DNA of 64,000 nucleotides from Hymenoscyphus infarciens. Lineage: Eukaryota; Ascomycota; Leotiomycetes; Helotiales; Helotiaceae. The notes beneath the pieces are model-generated. The model had not been told where the DNA came from. It worked only from the letters and a program-made list of their open reading frames with translations, and searched no databases. The translations under genes were made by a program, and so were the position numbers. Position 1 is the first letter of the stretch. Every line of letters starts with the position of its first letter. The stretch is from contig LLCB01000238.1 in NCBI GenBank assembly GCA_001414345.1, positions 29,202 through 93,201 on the forward strand, written 5' to 3'. This document shows, one piece after another, positions 1 through 11,727 of this stretch.

Positions 1-1165
1 CTACTAACCTCTTCTTCCAAACAATCATATCTTTCCCTCCTAACCTACCAAAAGCTAGCTTGAATCTTGGTGCTACTCACAGGTAAGCTGTAAATAGGCG
101 AGGTTTTCCCAATACTATTCCAAGGTTACTATACAACCAGCTCGATCCTTTCCTCCAGCTAGTCATAGGTAACCCACGACCCGTACAAGTAGTCTACAGA
201 CAGGAAAAGTTTATAACTTGAACTGTTTACTAAGTACTACAATCTACAAATATCGCAGTTTGTTTCCATTCTCTCGCTCTTCGCAGACAATCCATGAACA
301 GTCTACTTTCTATGTGTATGTGTTGGTAACCTACGAATAGCCTCACCTTTTCACATAGCTACTCTCAGGTAACCTATGAAGGTTTATTGGACTAGTTATT
401 TAAAAGCAAGCTGGGAATGTTGATACTTGTTAGGCAGTTTTCTAGGAAAATAACAAAATTTATTCTTTATACCTACTCCGGGGCTACCGAGGATGAGGTA
501 GCTAGCCCACGAGTAACATCTTCTTCCTTCCCCAACCACCCGTAGGCACCAACTTAGAAGCTTACAACACCACCATAACACTACCACAACACTACCATAA
601 CACCACCATATCAACATCACAAAATTCCATCGTAAACCCCCATCACGAGATCCCATTATCCTAATACCATCGCAATCATAAAATTCTTGGGTATCGCTCT
701 ATATCTAAAATTCCATCACGAAATGAAAATGCAATCCAACCCCTCCCCTCTCCCAGAATACCCCAATGCAGAAACCCAGAGAAAATTCCCCGCCGTCGCC
801 AAAATGCACCTTAACCAGTCCCAATAAAACGCCTTTGATCCCCATCCTTCTATGCAAGCCTGACTAAACGCCACAAGCTGTCAAAAAGTCAATGTGCACC
901 CCGAAGTCTCGACAGTGACTGAATGCCCTCGCACCCCATTACAACACCGATCTACGAGAGTTTCCGCGAGGTCCGGTAGCTCATTCCTTCCCAAATTCGA
1001 TCGACCTCGACTGACGAAAGACCAAGGTCGGCCCCGTCCTTCCTTCTTACTTTGCTCTCGAGTCCCATTACAGGAGAGTGGCCAAAAATAAAATTAAAAA
1101 ATAAACAAAAAGAAAAACAGAGAAAAAAGGGAAAAGTCCGACAACCCATCTCCACAATCCCCAAA
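1..1165. other. Intergenic, no gene recognised
   Basis: This is the 3' flank of the histidine kinase gene. Short open frames here are low-complexity and show no domain. A GGTAACC-containing motif recurs loosely near 166, 324 and 368. Its meaning is unknown. Confidence 0.5.
564..610. repeat. ACCATAACA-type microsatellite
   Basis: About five imperfect copies of a 9-base unit (accataaca, acaccacca and variants) run in tandem. The repeat creates a spurious Val/Trp-rich frame on the minus strand, which I do not treat as coding. Confidence 0.7.
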
Positions 1166-4100
1166 TCACACAGTCCTCCCCCTCTCCACAACAGGTCTAT
1201 CCCCCTCCTCACTCACACCATTCCCACCCCCCGTACTCCCAAGCAACCCCTCCATCGCCCTCATCAACTCCGGAATCCTAAAAGGTTTAGTAACAACACT
1301 ATCCATGCCCTCCTCCCTGGCATTAGCAATCTGCTCACTGCGCGCATTAGCCGTAACAGCCATTACCGGAACATGTCCCCTAATCCTGCCTTCCCTCTGA
1401 AGTTCCCTAATCCTCTTAACACAAGTAAGACCATCCATGACAGGCATTTCAAGATCCATGAGTATGACGTCTAGTTTAACGCCTTTCCCACCCACGCCTT
1501 CCCTACCTACCCCCGAGGAGGAAGTCGATGGGAGAGAGGCGGTAGAGGAATTCGGACCCCGAGAGCTGGCGGACCAGAAGGTGGAGGTCTCGAGGAAGGC
1601 TAGAGCTTCGAGTCCGTGGTTGGCGACTGAGACGATGCAGCCCGCGCTCTTGAGTTGCTTACAGAGCACCTTCTGATTAACAAGGTTATCCTCCACAATC
1701 AACACATGTCTCGGCCTCTTTTCCACGACCCCTTTCCCCTCCATCCCATCCTCGCTCCTCGGCAACCCAGGGTCGTTCGCAATCCGTTCCAGCGCAGAGG
1801 GAGGAATAAGTCTCGTCTGTGCGCTAAAATCCACAGGCGTACCCGTCCGACTCGGCTCAGGAGCCACGCATCTCCTAGCATGAACATAAAAAGCAAAAGT
1901 ACTCCCCACTCCCCTTTCACTCTCTAATCCAATCTGGCCCCCCTGCAACTCCGTCAACCTCCTCGAAATAAACAATCCTAGCCCATTCCCCCCATATTGA
2001 ACATGAGTTCTAACACTCGCCTGCGAGAATCTCTTAAAGAGTCTATTCTTCTCATCTTCACCCAGACCACGGCCGGTATCTTGCACTGCTACGGTGATGT
2101 AAACCCATTCGTCCTCCTTTTCATGGGAGTTGGAGATGACATCTTCTTTCTCGGGTTGGATGGAGTGGTGAGTGTCTTTTTCAGAGGAGTGACGTCGGGC
2201 GCTTCCTGCTCGCGGTCGGGATCCGAGGTATTGCAGGCCTCCTGTTTGGCTTTCTGGTCGATGGGTTGAGGCGCCGAGGAAGACTTGGATTTTCCTCTGC
2301 TCCTCGGTTTGCGTAAACTTGATAGCGTTCGTAAGAAGATTAATGAAAACCTGCAGCAATCGACTCGGATCGAGGGTAACCCAATCCACCCCCAGCTCCT
2401 TATAACTCTCCTCAACCCGAACCCGTAACTCAACATTGCATTTCTGCAGTTCACCATCGAACATACGGACGGCATTCTGGATTACATCCAGTGGCTGCAC
2501 TTCAACAGGCGTGATGAAGAGTAGATCCGAGTCTAGTTTCGAGAGGGTCAAAATATCGTCGATAATGCGTTTTTGATGTTGTGCGCAGAGGAGGATAGTC
2601 TGCGCAGCATCGGCGTAGGAGTCGATGATTTCGCGAGGGACGGTGACATCGTTTGTTCCAGCCTCAAACTCAGACAAATTGCATATCCAATCCGCGCATT
2701 GAATAATAGCACTCAACGGATTCCTCATTTCACTATATCAATTAGCAAATATCCCTATTCCAAATCGAGGAACAAGTGAAAAGGGGGGGGGGGGGTGTTA
2801 CTGAGAAGTCATATCAATAAAATTCTCCTGCTGCTTCTTCAACTCAACCGCCTCCAGCATCCTCCGATTCTGGAAGCCCTCCGCCCACTTCTGTCTTGAA
2901 ATATCAGTCATACAACCCAAAATGCCCACCACCTCCCCCCTCGTATTCTTCTCCGCATAAGAGGCGGCAATAATCCACGTATACCCTTGAACCTTTTCAC
3001 CTCCCACAATCTCTTCAACTTCAAAAGGGTGTTTTAAGCGAATTTCAAAGGATGTTGCTTCGCCGTTGAGAAGCTTGCCCCAGTGGAGATCCATGAGTTC
3101 GTGGTCGTCTTCGAGGAGGGTGTCGTACCATGACTGAGAGGGTTAGTGGGTGGAATGGATGGGGGAGGGGGAAAGGGGGTTTACCATCGGATGGGAGACG
3201 CCGCGGGGATGGCTTGTTAATCTAATCGTAGGATCAGTAATGGCTACAAGTAGCGTGAGAAAGCACATACCTGTAATACTCGTTATTCGCATAAATTAGA
3301 ACGCCTGAAGGACTGATATGGAATTGGCCAGCTGGAGATAAGTCCGCCATATCTGAAATATATTGTCAGCACCCCAAAAAAACTATGTGTTATGACATCA
3401 TGTAACGTTGCCAGAGTATAGTTTTTAAGTGTACGGCTCAGATCGTGGACAGATGCATGGAAAGAAACTTACTTCGGAATCTATTTTCCGTCTGAGAAGC
3501 AGCCTGCGTCTGAATAGCCAGCTTCGCAGAAAGATGATACCTATCACGATCCGCCTGTTCAGCCACCATTCTACCTCTTCGAATCTCGTCTTCAAACAAT
3601 AACGCAGCCTATTGACATAATCAATTAGCACTCGGAACCCAAGGAATAAACACAAAGGGAGTAGAAGCCCCAAGCTAGATTTCATAGTTTTATAGGAAAG
3701 TATACTCACAGCCATACCACTAGCCAACTGCCGACTCAACAACTCAACAAACCCCTGATAATCCTCATCATAATTTTTCCAAGGATTAACCCCAAAAATC
3801 AAAAAGCCCGTCGTACTATCCCCCGTACTCTTAATAGGTAAAAACACAGCAGCTTTATAATGCACATCCCTATCCGGATGATTCAGATGTTTCGCCAAAG
3901 AAAGTGGGAAAGTGCCATCCGCAACGGAAAGAAGGGTCGGCGCATGAGCGTGCACCATCTCCGAGAAATTAGGTATGAATTCCTCCATACTCTCTTCCGT
4001 AGTAAAACGACGAGGAAGAGGCGTTGTGCTGTCCATTTTATTCGGTGTCCCTTGGAGAGAAGCTTCCGTGGGGTTGGTCTCCCGTTTTGCTGGTTGAGGC

Positions 4101-5644
4101 GCGGTATCGTTCTTCTTGGGGCTGGTTTCCGAATCGGTCATCTCATCGACCCTAACTAAGCCTTCCAGAACCCAATGCTTCATCGCATGGCTCTGTTCGG
4201 AGGCTTCGGAGAGAGTTTCGTTGACGTCCCAGCCTGCGGAATAGACGAGGGCGAATGGCAAATCCATGTGATCGATTTGTAGGCATCTGACTAATTGTTG
4301 CCAGAATTCCTTGGGTTCGCGTGATGAGGATATATATTGACTTAAAAGCAAGAGAAAAGCCATTCTTCGGTCTGTGATGACTTGTCTTGTTGTATCAATG
4401 ATGGGGTTATAACTTGTACCGAAATGTCAGTGAACTGCTTAACAAAAGAATGGTAGTGCCAACGAGAGAACTTACAATGCAATTTGGCCTTCTGTAATGA
4501 GAAGGGGAATAATAGAAACTGTATAATACGTCTCCTCTAGATAACCGTTTCGATTGATATAAAATCTCGCATCCTCAATAGCGAAAGAATCGCCACTTTC
4601 ATATACTTTCGCAAATGGCTCCTCAAAATCGGCCGCTACTTCATCCCAAGCCTCTGCGAACGTCTTTCCCATGATACCAGGATGCTTTTGTCCCGTAACA
4701 TGTACATAATGATCATTGTACATCATCGTCTTACTCGGACCCCAATATAAAGCAGCCGGACGAGGATCGCACATTACTAAATTGCACATACGCCGGAGTT
4801 CAAGGGACCAAGAACTCATCGGTCCCAATTCTGTTGATGCCCAATCGAAGTGTTGGAAAAACGCTACGTGACTTGAGACCTTCATACCCGGATGAGGTCG
4901 CGTGACATCAAAAGCACTAAGGGTTTCTGAATTCTTGATCGCGGGTGGGATCTGGAAATCTATCTCTTTCCCATGTGTCGTATCTCGTTGCGAGGGAAAA
5001 GTCAGAGTATCCTCCCGAACCATTCTGAATGCTGCCAATTGTTTTTCCAGGGTATTGTGAACTGCCGAAGGGCTAGGCCTCGAATGTCTTCTAGGTCGTT
5101 CTGCAGGTTTTAATTTCTGTCCCGAGCGGCCACGTTCCGTCGCAGCGAAAGAACGAGGAGGTTGAGTTGTCTCTTCTGGAAGACTTTCCACTTCTCCAAG
5201 TACTATTCTCCATCTATTTCGAACCGTCCTTGCCGTCCATCGCATCCCCCAGTGTATCGATGGAGGTAAATTTACCAGTTCTGGCTTCGACAACGCCCAA
5301 TCCAGCAATAAACGTGTTTGTGTCGAATCCGCGACCGAACTTTTATTTGCCTCCGCCCCAGTGCCCTGCGATACAGCCACCCCAACCACATCGAGCGTCT
5401 GCAAACTCGCATTCTGATATACCGGTATCGTTCTCGTGGTTGGGTGGCTTTTCAAATCGAGGACGAAAATGGGGCGTTCATCGCCATCGAGGCATTCGAC
5501 CAGCCCTATGGCGTCGAGTCCCACATTTCCGGAGGTGGAATGGCGGAGAGGATCGATGGCTTTGGTGGTGACTTGAGGCTCGGATTTGGATGTCTCGCCT
5601 GCTATGGTTTCGTAGACCTTTCCTTCCCTCCCTGTGCGACTCAT
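1166..5644 (-). CDS. Fungal hybrid sensor histidine kinase
   Basis: Seven exons (5644-4476, 4412-3710, 3608-3473, 3352-3271, 3221-3185, 3133-2802, 2732-1166) sum to 1341 residues. Order of domains: a PAS-like N-terminal region with the FDWASTELGPMSSW motif common in fungal kinases, a GAF-like region, a second PAS (ending GILGCMTDISRQKWAEGF), a HisKA dimerisation domain, HATPase_c and a C-terminal receiver. The H-box TSHEMRNPLSA appears only after splicing the 2801-2733 intron. ATPase motifs are the N-box (FINLLTNAIKFT), DTGRGLG and GGNGLGLFISRRL. The receiver has phospho-acceptor Asp in ILMDLEMPVMDG and Lys in VTKPFR. It should autophosphorylate and pass phosphate His to Asp, then via an HPt protein to Ssk1/Skn7-type regulators. 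No membrane segment is seen, so it is probably cytosolic. I cannot assign the fungal HHK class. The start is the first Met of the long first exon; a further 5' exon is possible. Confidence 0.9.
2783..2795. repeat. G13 homopolymer inside an intron
   Basis: Thirteen Gs on the + strand (C13 on the coding strand) lie just after the 5' splice site of the intron that splits the phospho-acceptor His codon of the histidine kinase. Confidence 0.8.
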
Positions 5645-7406
5645 CTTCGCAGATAAAAGTGTTGGGCTTGTAAAGCCCGCTGCCAGCTGAAAGTCGCCGG
5701 TATTTCGAGGATGTGGTGACGTCGTACTCGCAAAACGGACAAGAAACCCGCAGAAAGGGAGGAAAACTAAATAGGAACAGTAGAGTTCTATCGTGTACCA
5801 TACACCTCAAAGCGCCCTCTTTCCTTGCAAGACCCGTGAGAAATTGTCGTTGAGGGGAAAGGAAGGAAAGGGAAAAGAAGTGAAGGGTGAACGCGAGCCA
5901 AAGGCTGAAATCATCTAGTGACCCGAAGACTTTCCAAGCTGGAGGCGAAGGATAGTTAGATAACTAGACCAGACCGGCGACGGCAGCGTCTTCGGCACAA
6001 AAATGGGGGGAAACAGGAAACACTGGCTACACAAACCATTTGAGCAATTGTCCATGGCATGGCATGGCATGGAATGGCATGCAGCATGGCATAACATAAC
6101 ATGACATGACATGGCATAACAGAACTGGCATTTGCGCCAAATCCCATCATGGGAAAGACGGGATTCAATTCTGTTTTACCATCTCTGCTGCTGGCTGGGA
6201 ATCCCCCGAAGCGGCCAACTAACGACTCGACTAGCTTGGGGCCATTCTCGGGGAATTTGGAGAGATGAGATGGGATGGCATCGCATTGCATTGCATCTAG
6301 GAGCAAAAGACGAGTCGCGGACGGCATTCAGATCGCAATGTGTTCTGCGGGAAGAGCCTCTCCACCTCACGAGCAATTGAATCCCCGGCCACCTTGTCTA
6401 TGTGGGAGTGGAACCCCGTTAACGTTGGGTACAATAGTGTACCTAGGCCAAGGAGTCAATTCTCCTGATCCATTAACAGCATATAAAGAAGAAAGGGAGA
6501 AAAAGACGCCGGAATGTTGATATAGGATGCAAAAGAAGACATGAAGTTAGAAGAAGAGGTTGGAGATTTGCATTTGGTGGCGGGTTTCTGGAAGGGGCTC
6601 GCCAGAACTTTCTTCGCCCCGTGACAAGTCTACCCCTGCCATATATTACCTATCCCATACCCCGCTTACTTTTGGTATAAAGTCAGTTGATAGATGAAAC
6701 TATCTAATAAATAAAAGTGACGATGACGATGAAGGAAAGGGAGGAGATCCAAAGTCCACCAACTGCAAAGTCGGAAAGTCTAGGTCGCCACGTGACAAAT
6801 ACCCCTGAACGATGGAGAGTAAAAGCGGCAGGAAAGATTGCCTCATCCCAACCTTCAAGTCCAATTTGCTATGCTATATCCGCAATCCTTTATTTCAAGC
6901 TTTTAGAGTCATTCCTTATTATTCCTCAGAAAGCAGTCTCACAAACCAGAAGTGTTCTAACGGGAGAGAGGGGAGGGAGGGAGTTGAGGGATGGTGGTTA
7001 ATGATTTGATAGGGTATGGAAGCGAAGAATTACGATTGACAAGGTCGGTTCAGAGTATGGCTATTAAGATGGCATTTAAAGAGGTAGATTGTACGGATGA
7101 TAATCTTCGACGCGCGGAAGAGGAATTGGATTTGAATGCTCTGGGGTTTGAAGACATACGGGGCTGAATGTGGTAGAAGGGGAAGTTGAGGGAGCTGAGG
7201 AAGGGTAGCTTGAGCAACTCGACCAACTCGACCACGATGTTGACTTACAGCTGATCCGACCGCGTTTGTGAATTCTCGAGTCTTTCAAGGCGCGGTCTCT
7301 TTCTCGACATACTTCAGGTTTCCTCTAATTTTTATTTCTTTGGCGCTTTTAACACCTCGGTGTGCTATAATACAATTCGCTCTCTCTTCTAAACTCAACT
7401 GCTCAG
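5645..7406. other. Intergenic between histidine kinase and KMO
   Basis: The region contains the 5' flank of the kinase, the GGCAT repeat at 6052-6120, and the 3' flank of the kynurenine monooxygenase gene. Open frames of 60-120 codons overlap one another on both strands without domains. I see no gene here. Confidence 0.5.
6052..6120. repeat. Pentanucleotide ATGGC/AACAT tandem repeat
   Basis: Repeated catggcatggcatgg, grading into ataacataacatgacatgac, lies about 410 bp upstream of the kinase start. It is a degenerate 5-bp microsatellite and the source of spurious frames. Confidence 0.8.
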
Positions 7407-9315
7407 CTACCTAGGCAGCCGGAATAATCCCCTCGTCCGATACAATGCCAATCCAGCGCCCAAAACGAAAGGACTAGAAACCAATCCAACCAATCCAATC
7501 GCAATCAACTTCCCCTGTCGTTCACTCTTCCGAATAACCTCACTATATCTCTCATTTCCGAAACTGACTCGCGAATACTTTGTTTGCCATCCCAAACTTG
7601 GAACATGAACACTCAATGTTTCCTCCAACCATTTCCGCGCCGCATAAAGGGGAGAAACGACGGAAGCTCGCATCTCAACATAATTTTCGAGAGCAAGGTC
7701 GTTGATGACATGTGCATCTGCTTTTCGATATTCCGAGTATTCATCAAGAGCCTGGCGACGTGAGGAGTGTTTATCGAAGAAAGAGAAGAGAATTCGGATA
7801 TCTTCGAGGCCAGCATTCATTCCTTGTCCGTAGAAGGGGACCATAGCGTGAGCAGCATCACCGACAATTACCACGGAATCGGTGAAGTGATGAGGTTGGC
7901 ATTTGATGTTTATCAGTGGTAGATGTGGGTTCTCATTGAATGATGATATCAGGTTTGCTGGTTTGATGAGTGTTGTTACTCCTGGGAAGTTGTCGTCGAA
8001 GAATTTTGGGACTTGAGTGGGATTTGCTTCTAGTCTGTCAAAATTCGAAGAGGGCATGAAAAGTGTGCAGGTAAATGACCCGTCCTGTAAATTTGTTAGA
8101 AAATAAGCTTAAATTTAACGGCTTACTTACAAAGCTTGGGATAGCAATGAACATGAAATCCTTCCCCGGCCAAATATGTAAATGATTTGCCGAAATCGCG
8201 AATCTCGAATCATCCTTCTCCCCGGCTGCCACTTCTTGAGCAGGAACTTGGAACTCACACCATAAAGTATCGATATACTCTTGCTGATAATCCATCCTAG
8301 AATATTTCATCATGTGATATCTCGCTGCAGAATGCGCTCCATCCGCTCCAATCATCAGGTCGAAATCAATTTCGATTTCGCGGTTACGACCGGTATTAGG
8401 CATTGTCGTGCTGCCAATAACTTCAAACCAGGCTTTGTGCTTTTTGAAATCGGCACCTGTCAGTTTGTGATCAAACATCAGTTTTACATTTGGCAGGGCG
8501 TCGAGTTCGTCGAGGAGAGCGGCATTTAGTCCACCTCGATCGACTGCGTAGATAGCCTGTAGAAGTTTTAGTAAAAGACATGAAGGAAAACGAAGATAAT
8601 CACCCTTCCGTGGACATCATACGCCTGTGATTGTTGGTATAGTTCCCCCGAATCCTTTTTGCCATGGATCATGCGGCCATACATAGGAATGGTCTCGCTG
8701 AAAATCTTGGTGAGAATTTCAGGTCTTCCAGATTGTCGCATGGCATTGATACCTCGCTCTGAAAGAGCCAGATTGATTGATTTGGTAAAGTTGAGTGGAA
8801 CGGTACTTGGATCCCGGAGATCTATTTGCGTGTCAGATCATGATTCATAAGCTTTTTTGTACAAGGAAGGCTATTTGGGAAATTTGTCAAGAAAACATAG
8901 GTGTTGCCTGAAGGGCAACTTTTGTTGGAGAGAAGAAACATGATAAAAACTGCCAGAATGTTCCGAGTGACCCGAGAAATGATGTCTCTTGAAAACATCA
9001 TCAGAGCGATTTCTCATTGCCTCTGTTTGCTCTCATCCGTAGATGTACCGTAGTCACTTTACGTAACTTCTCAATGACCTTGAAACTTGAGGAAAGATTT
9101 TTAAAGTAGAGAAAAGGTGAAGCAGAAAGGATCGAGGAACACAAAGTAGAAGGCAACACAATACATGAAGCAAAGGTTGTGTAATGCGACGTACCACTTC
9201 TCAACTCGTAAATCTCAACATCGTGACCTCGTTGTGCTGCATACAGAGCGGCTAAAGCTCCGACTGGACCGGCACCAATGACAACAGTCTTTTGTTTCTT
9301 GTTGTCTTGAGCCAT
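7407..9315 (-). CDS. bna4: Kynurenine 3-monooxygenase
   Basis: Four exons (9315-9195, 8821-8604, 8556-8131, 8084-7407) give 480 residues, the usual length. This FAD enzyme hydroxylates L-kynurenine to 3-hydroxykynurenine with NADPH and O2 in the tryptophan-to-NAD+ pathway. The N-terminus has the [17 protein letters not shown] dinucleotide-binding motif followed by YELR. After splicing come [34 protein letters not shown], and the second FAD motif [36 protein letters not shown] is diagnostic of the family. A C-terminal hydrophobic segment (about [20 protein letters not shown]) fits the outer-mitochondrial-membrane anchor of eukaryotic KMO. Intron 1 is unusually long (373 nt, 9194-8822), against 46-47 nt for the others. 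It is divergent from the methionine aminopeptidase gene, with a 353-bp shared promoter. Confidence 0.95.
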
Positions 9316-9668
9316 CTTAGAGGGGGGAAAAGTTTGAAAATGTGAGGTTTCAAAAAAAGTTTGTCAGGTCAAGAGAGAGAAGAACTTTGAATGAGTCTTC
9401 CCGTCTCTACTGTATGAGACTCGGACCCTCGGCCCGGTCGGCTTGCTTCACACTACTCGACACACACCGCTATGATTACTAGACTCACGCAAGCTCCGAA
9501 ATCAATCCGCGCCCTTTACGTTGACCCCACCAAGGCCAAAAATTATCAGGCTACGCGGCTGTCTTTTTCAACACCACCAAATCTCCTCCGAGGACATCTT
9601 CAACAGTTCTCTCAGACCCAGGCTACTATTCAGATAGACGCCTATATCTACTCATATCTACCCTCATC

Positions 9669-11073
9669 ATGACCTCTACCGAAACCCCTGCCGCAAAAAG
9701 GAAATGTTCTGGCAACGATTGCGACAAAGATGCGGGCACCTTACAATGTCCAACCTGTCTGAAGCTTGGAATGAAAGAGAGCTACTTTTGTTCCCAGGAT
9801 TGCTTCAAGAGAAACTGGGTATGTCTCCCTCTCCCTCGCCCCCATACCAATCCGCGCGCCAATCCCTTACTAACCTCCTCCAGTCCACACACAAGGCCGC
9901 CCATAAATCCCAAAGTAGCTTCCTCAGCAATATTTTTACTCCCAAAGTTGTTTCTGAACCTGATCCAGATACCGGCCTCTACAACCCCTTCCCCACCTTC
10001 CCATACACTGGCGCATTACGTCCCGTCTATCCTCTTTCCGAAAGACGTAAAGTGCCAAAGTCAATACCGCACCCCGAGTACTGGGATGATGGTTACCCTA
10101 CCAGCGAAAATACATTTGTTGGACGAACCAAGATTGAGATCCTAGACAAGACGAAGCAGGAAGGTATGCGAAAGGTCTGCCGGTTAGCAAGAGAAGTTTT
10201 GGATATTGCAGCGAGAGCTGCCGTACCAGGTGTCACAACCGATTACATCGACGAGATCGTTCACAAGGCTTGTTTGGAGAGAGAAGTAAAGTTACATGTC
10301 AATTCCTGGAATTTCCCTGCTGATAAACACAGTCCTACCCATCTCCCCTCAACTACGGCCATTTCCCAAAATCTGTCTGCACATCAGTGAACGAAGTCAT
10401 CTGCCACGGTATTCCCGATCAACGAGTTTTAGTAGATGGAGATATTCTCAACATCGATGTGACATTATACCACGGTGGATTCCATGGAGATCTAAACGAA
10501 ACATACTACATCGGAGACAAAGCAAAGGCAGATCCAGATGCAGTCCGAGTCGTAGAGGCCGCTCGAGAATCATTAGATTTGGCGATTAAGCTCGTGAAAC
10601 CTGGTGGATTATTCCGAGAGTATGGAAATGTCATTGAAAAGCATGCGAAATCGAAAAAGTGTAGTGTCATCCGAACATACTGTGGTCACGGCATCAATAG
10701 CATGTTCCATTGCTCACCAAGTATTCCACATTATGCGAAGAACAAAGCCGTGGGAGCAGCAAAGGAGGGAATGTGCTTTACTATCGAGCCTATGATTGCT
10801 TTAGGGACTTATAGGGACAAGACGTGGCCGGACGACTGGACCAGTGTTACTCAAGATGGAAAGATGACTGCGCAATTTGGTGAGTGCCCTGATTCGGTCA
10901 GTAGAGGTTGGAAGGAAACGTACTAACGATTTACAGAGCATACTCTGTTAGTTACTGCGGATGGAGTTGAGGTCTTGACAGCCCGATTCCCGGATTCGCC
11001 TGGTGGGCCTATTCCAATGCCTTCATTGGTAGAGAAGAAAGCTGAAGGGAAAATTGAAGAAGCTTCGTCATGA
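9669..11073 (+). CDS. map1: Type I methionine aminopeptidase (MAP1)
   Basis: Four exons (9669-9818, 9884-10285, 10333-10879, 10937-11073) sum to 411 residues. It removes initiator Met from nascent chains at the ribosome. The N-terminus has a C6H2 zinc finger ([18 protein letters not shown], then [12 protein letters not shown], with His just after the first splice) typical of eukaryotic MAP1 and used for ribosome association. The catalytic pita-bread domain has the metal ligands in order: Asp in [20 protein letters not shown] (two Asp), His in [12 protein letters not shown], Glu in CFTIEPM, and Glu in the last exon just before HTLLVTADG. The frame after intron 2 begins [29 protein letters not shown], as expected. 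Branch sites ttactaac and tactaac precede introns 1 and 3. Confidence 0.95.
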
Positions 11074-11727
11074 TACATATGATCGCAGAAAAATAGATGA
11101 GATATGGGTGGGGAAATTAAAAAAAGATGCTGGTGTAATGCGGAAGATCCACCACCCGTTTTGATGTCTATATGGGGGAGGAGAAGCGATGTGTGACCTC
11201 TTCCTTTTTTCCCTTTCAGATGAGTATGAACTAGTTTGGGGCTTGAAGGAAACGTGGTCACCGCCATGGTATCCATACTGTTCAGCCTGTATGGGTTCGT
11301 TTCATTTGCATGCCAATGGTGGATATATGGATAAGTATATGACGAATTACTAATTCGGAATTCGTTCATCCTAACTCGAACTCCGGTTTGATATCCCGTA
11401 CGGAGTTTTCATCCTACCAAACCACATGAGTCGTTGAAATAACCTCAATTAACTTTTCTCAATATCTGTGGATTTTCCATCTCCCATCCCACTAATCCGG
11501 GGTTGTATTTCCTAATGTGGTTTTTTGCTGGGGGGATGAATGGCTAATGCAGATGCATGAACTAGCTTGAGTCTGGTTCGAGTCCGTTTATCGGGATGGG
11601 GAGCGGTGCAGGTTCATGAGTCAGAGATATTTTTGTTTCTTTTGGGTTTTTTATATTCAGAGAGGAACTTCTGGGTTATTGTTATTGTTCCATCATTCTT
11701 ATCACTTGAGGCACAGGACGAAGAGGA

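Noticed and set aside
396..656. Trp/Val-rich 86-codon minus frame resembling a membrane peptide
   Set aside because: The hydrophobic stretch is produced by the accataaca microsatellite.
5915..6327. Cys/His/Met-rich frames on the minus strand
   Set aside because: They are translations of the ATGGC pentanucleotide repeat.
11560..11595. A GGTTCGAGTCC string resembling a tRNA B-box
   Set aside because: The T-stem does not pair beyond two or three bases, and I could not form a convincing acceptor or anticodon arm upstream.
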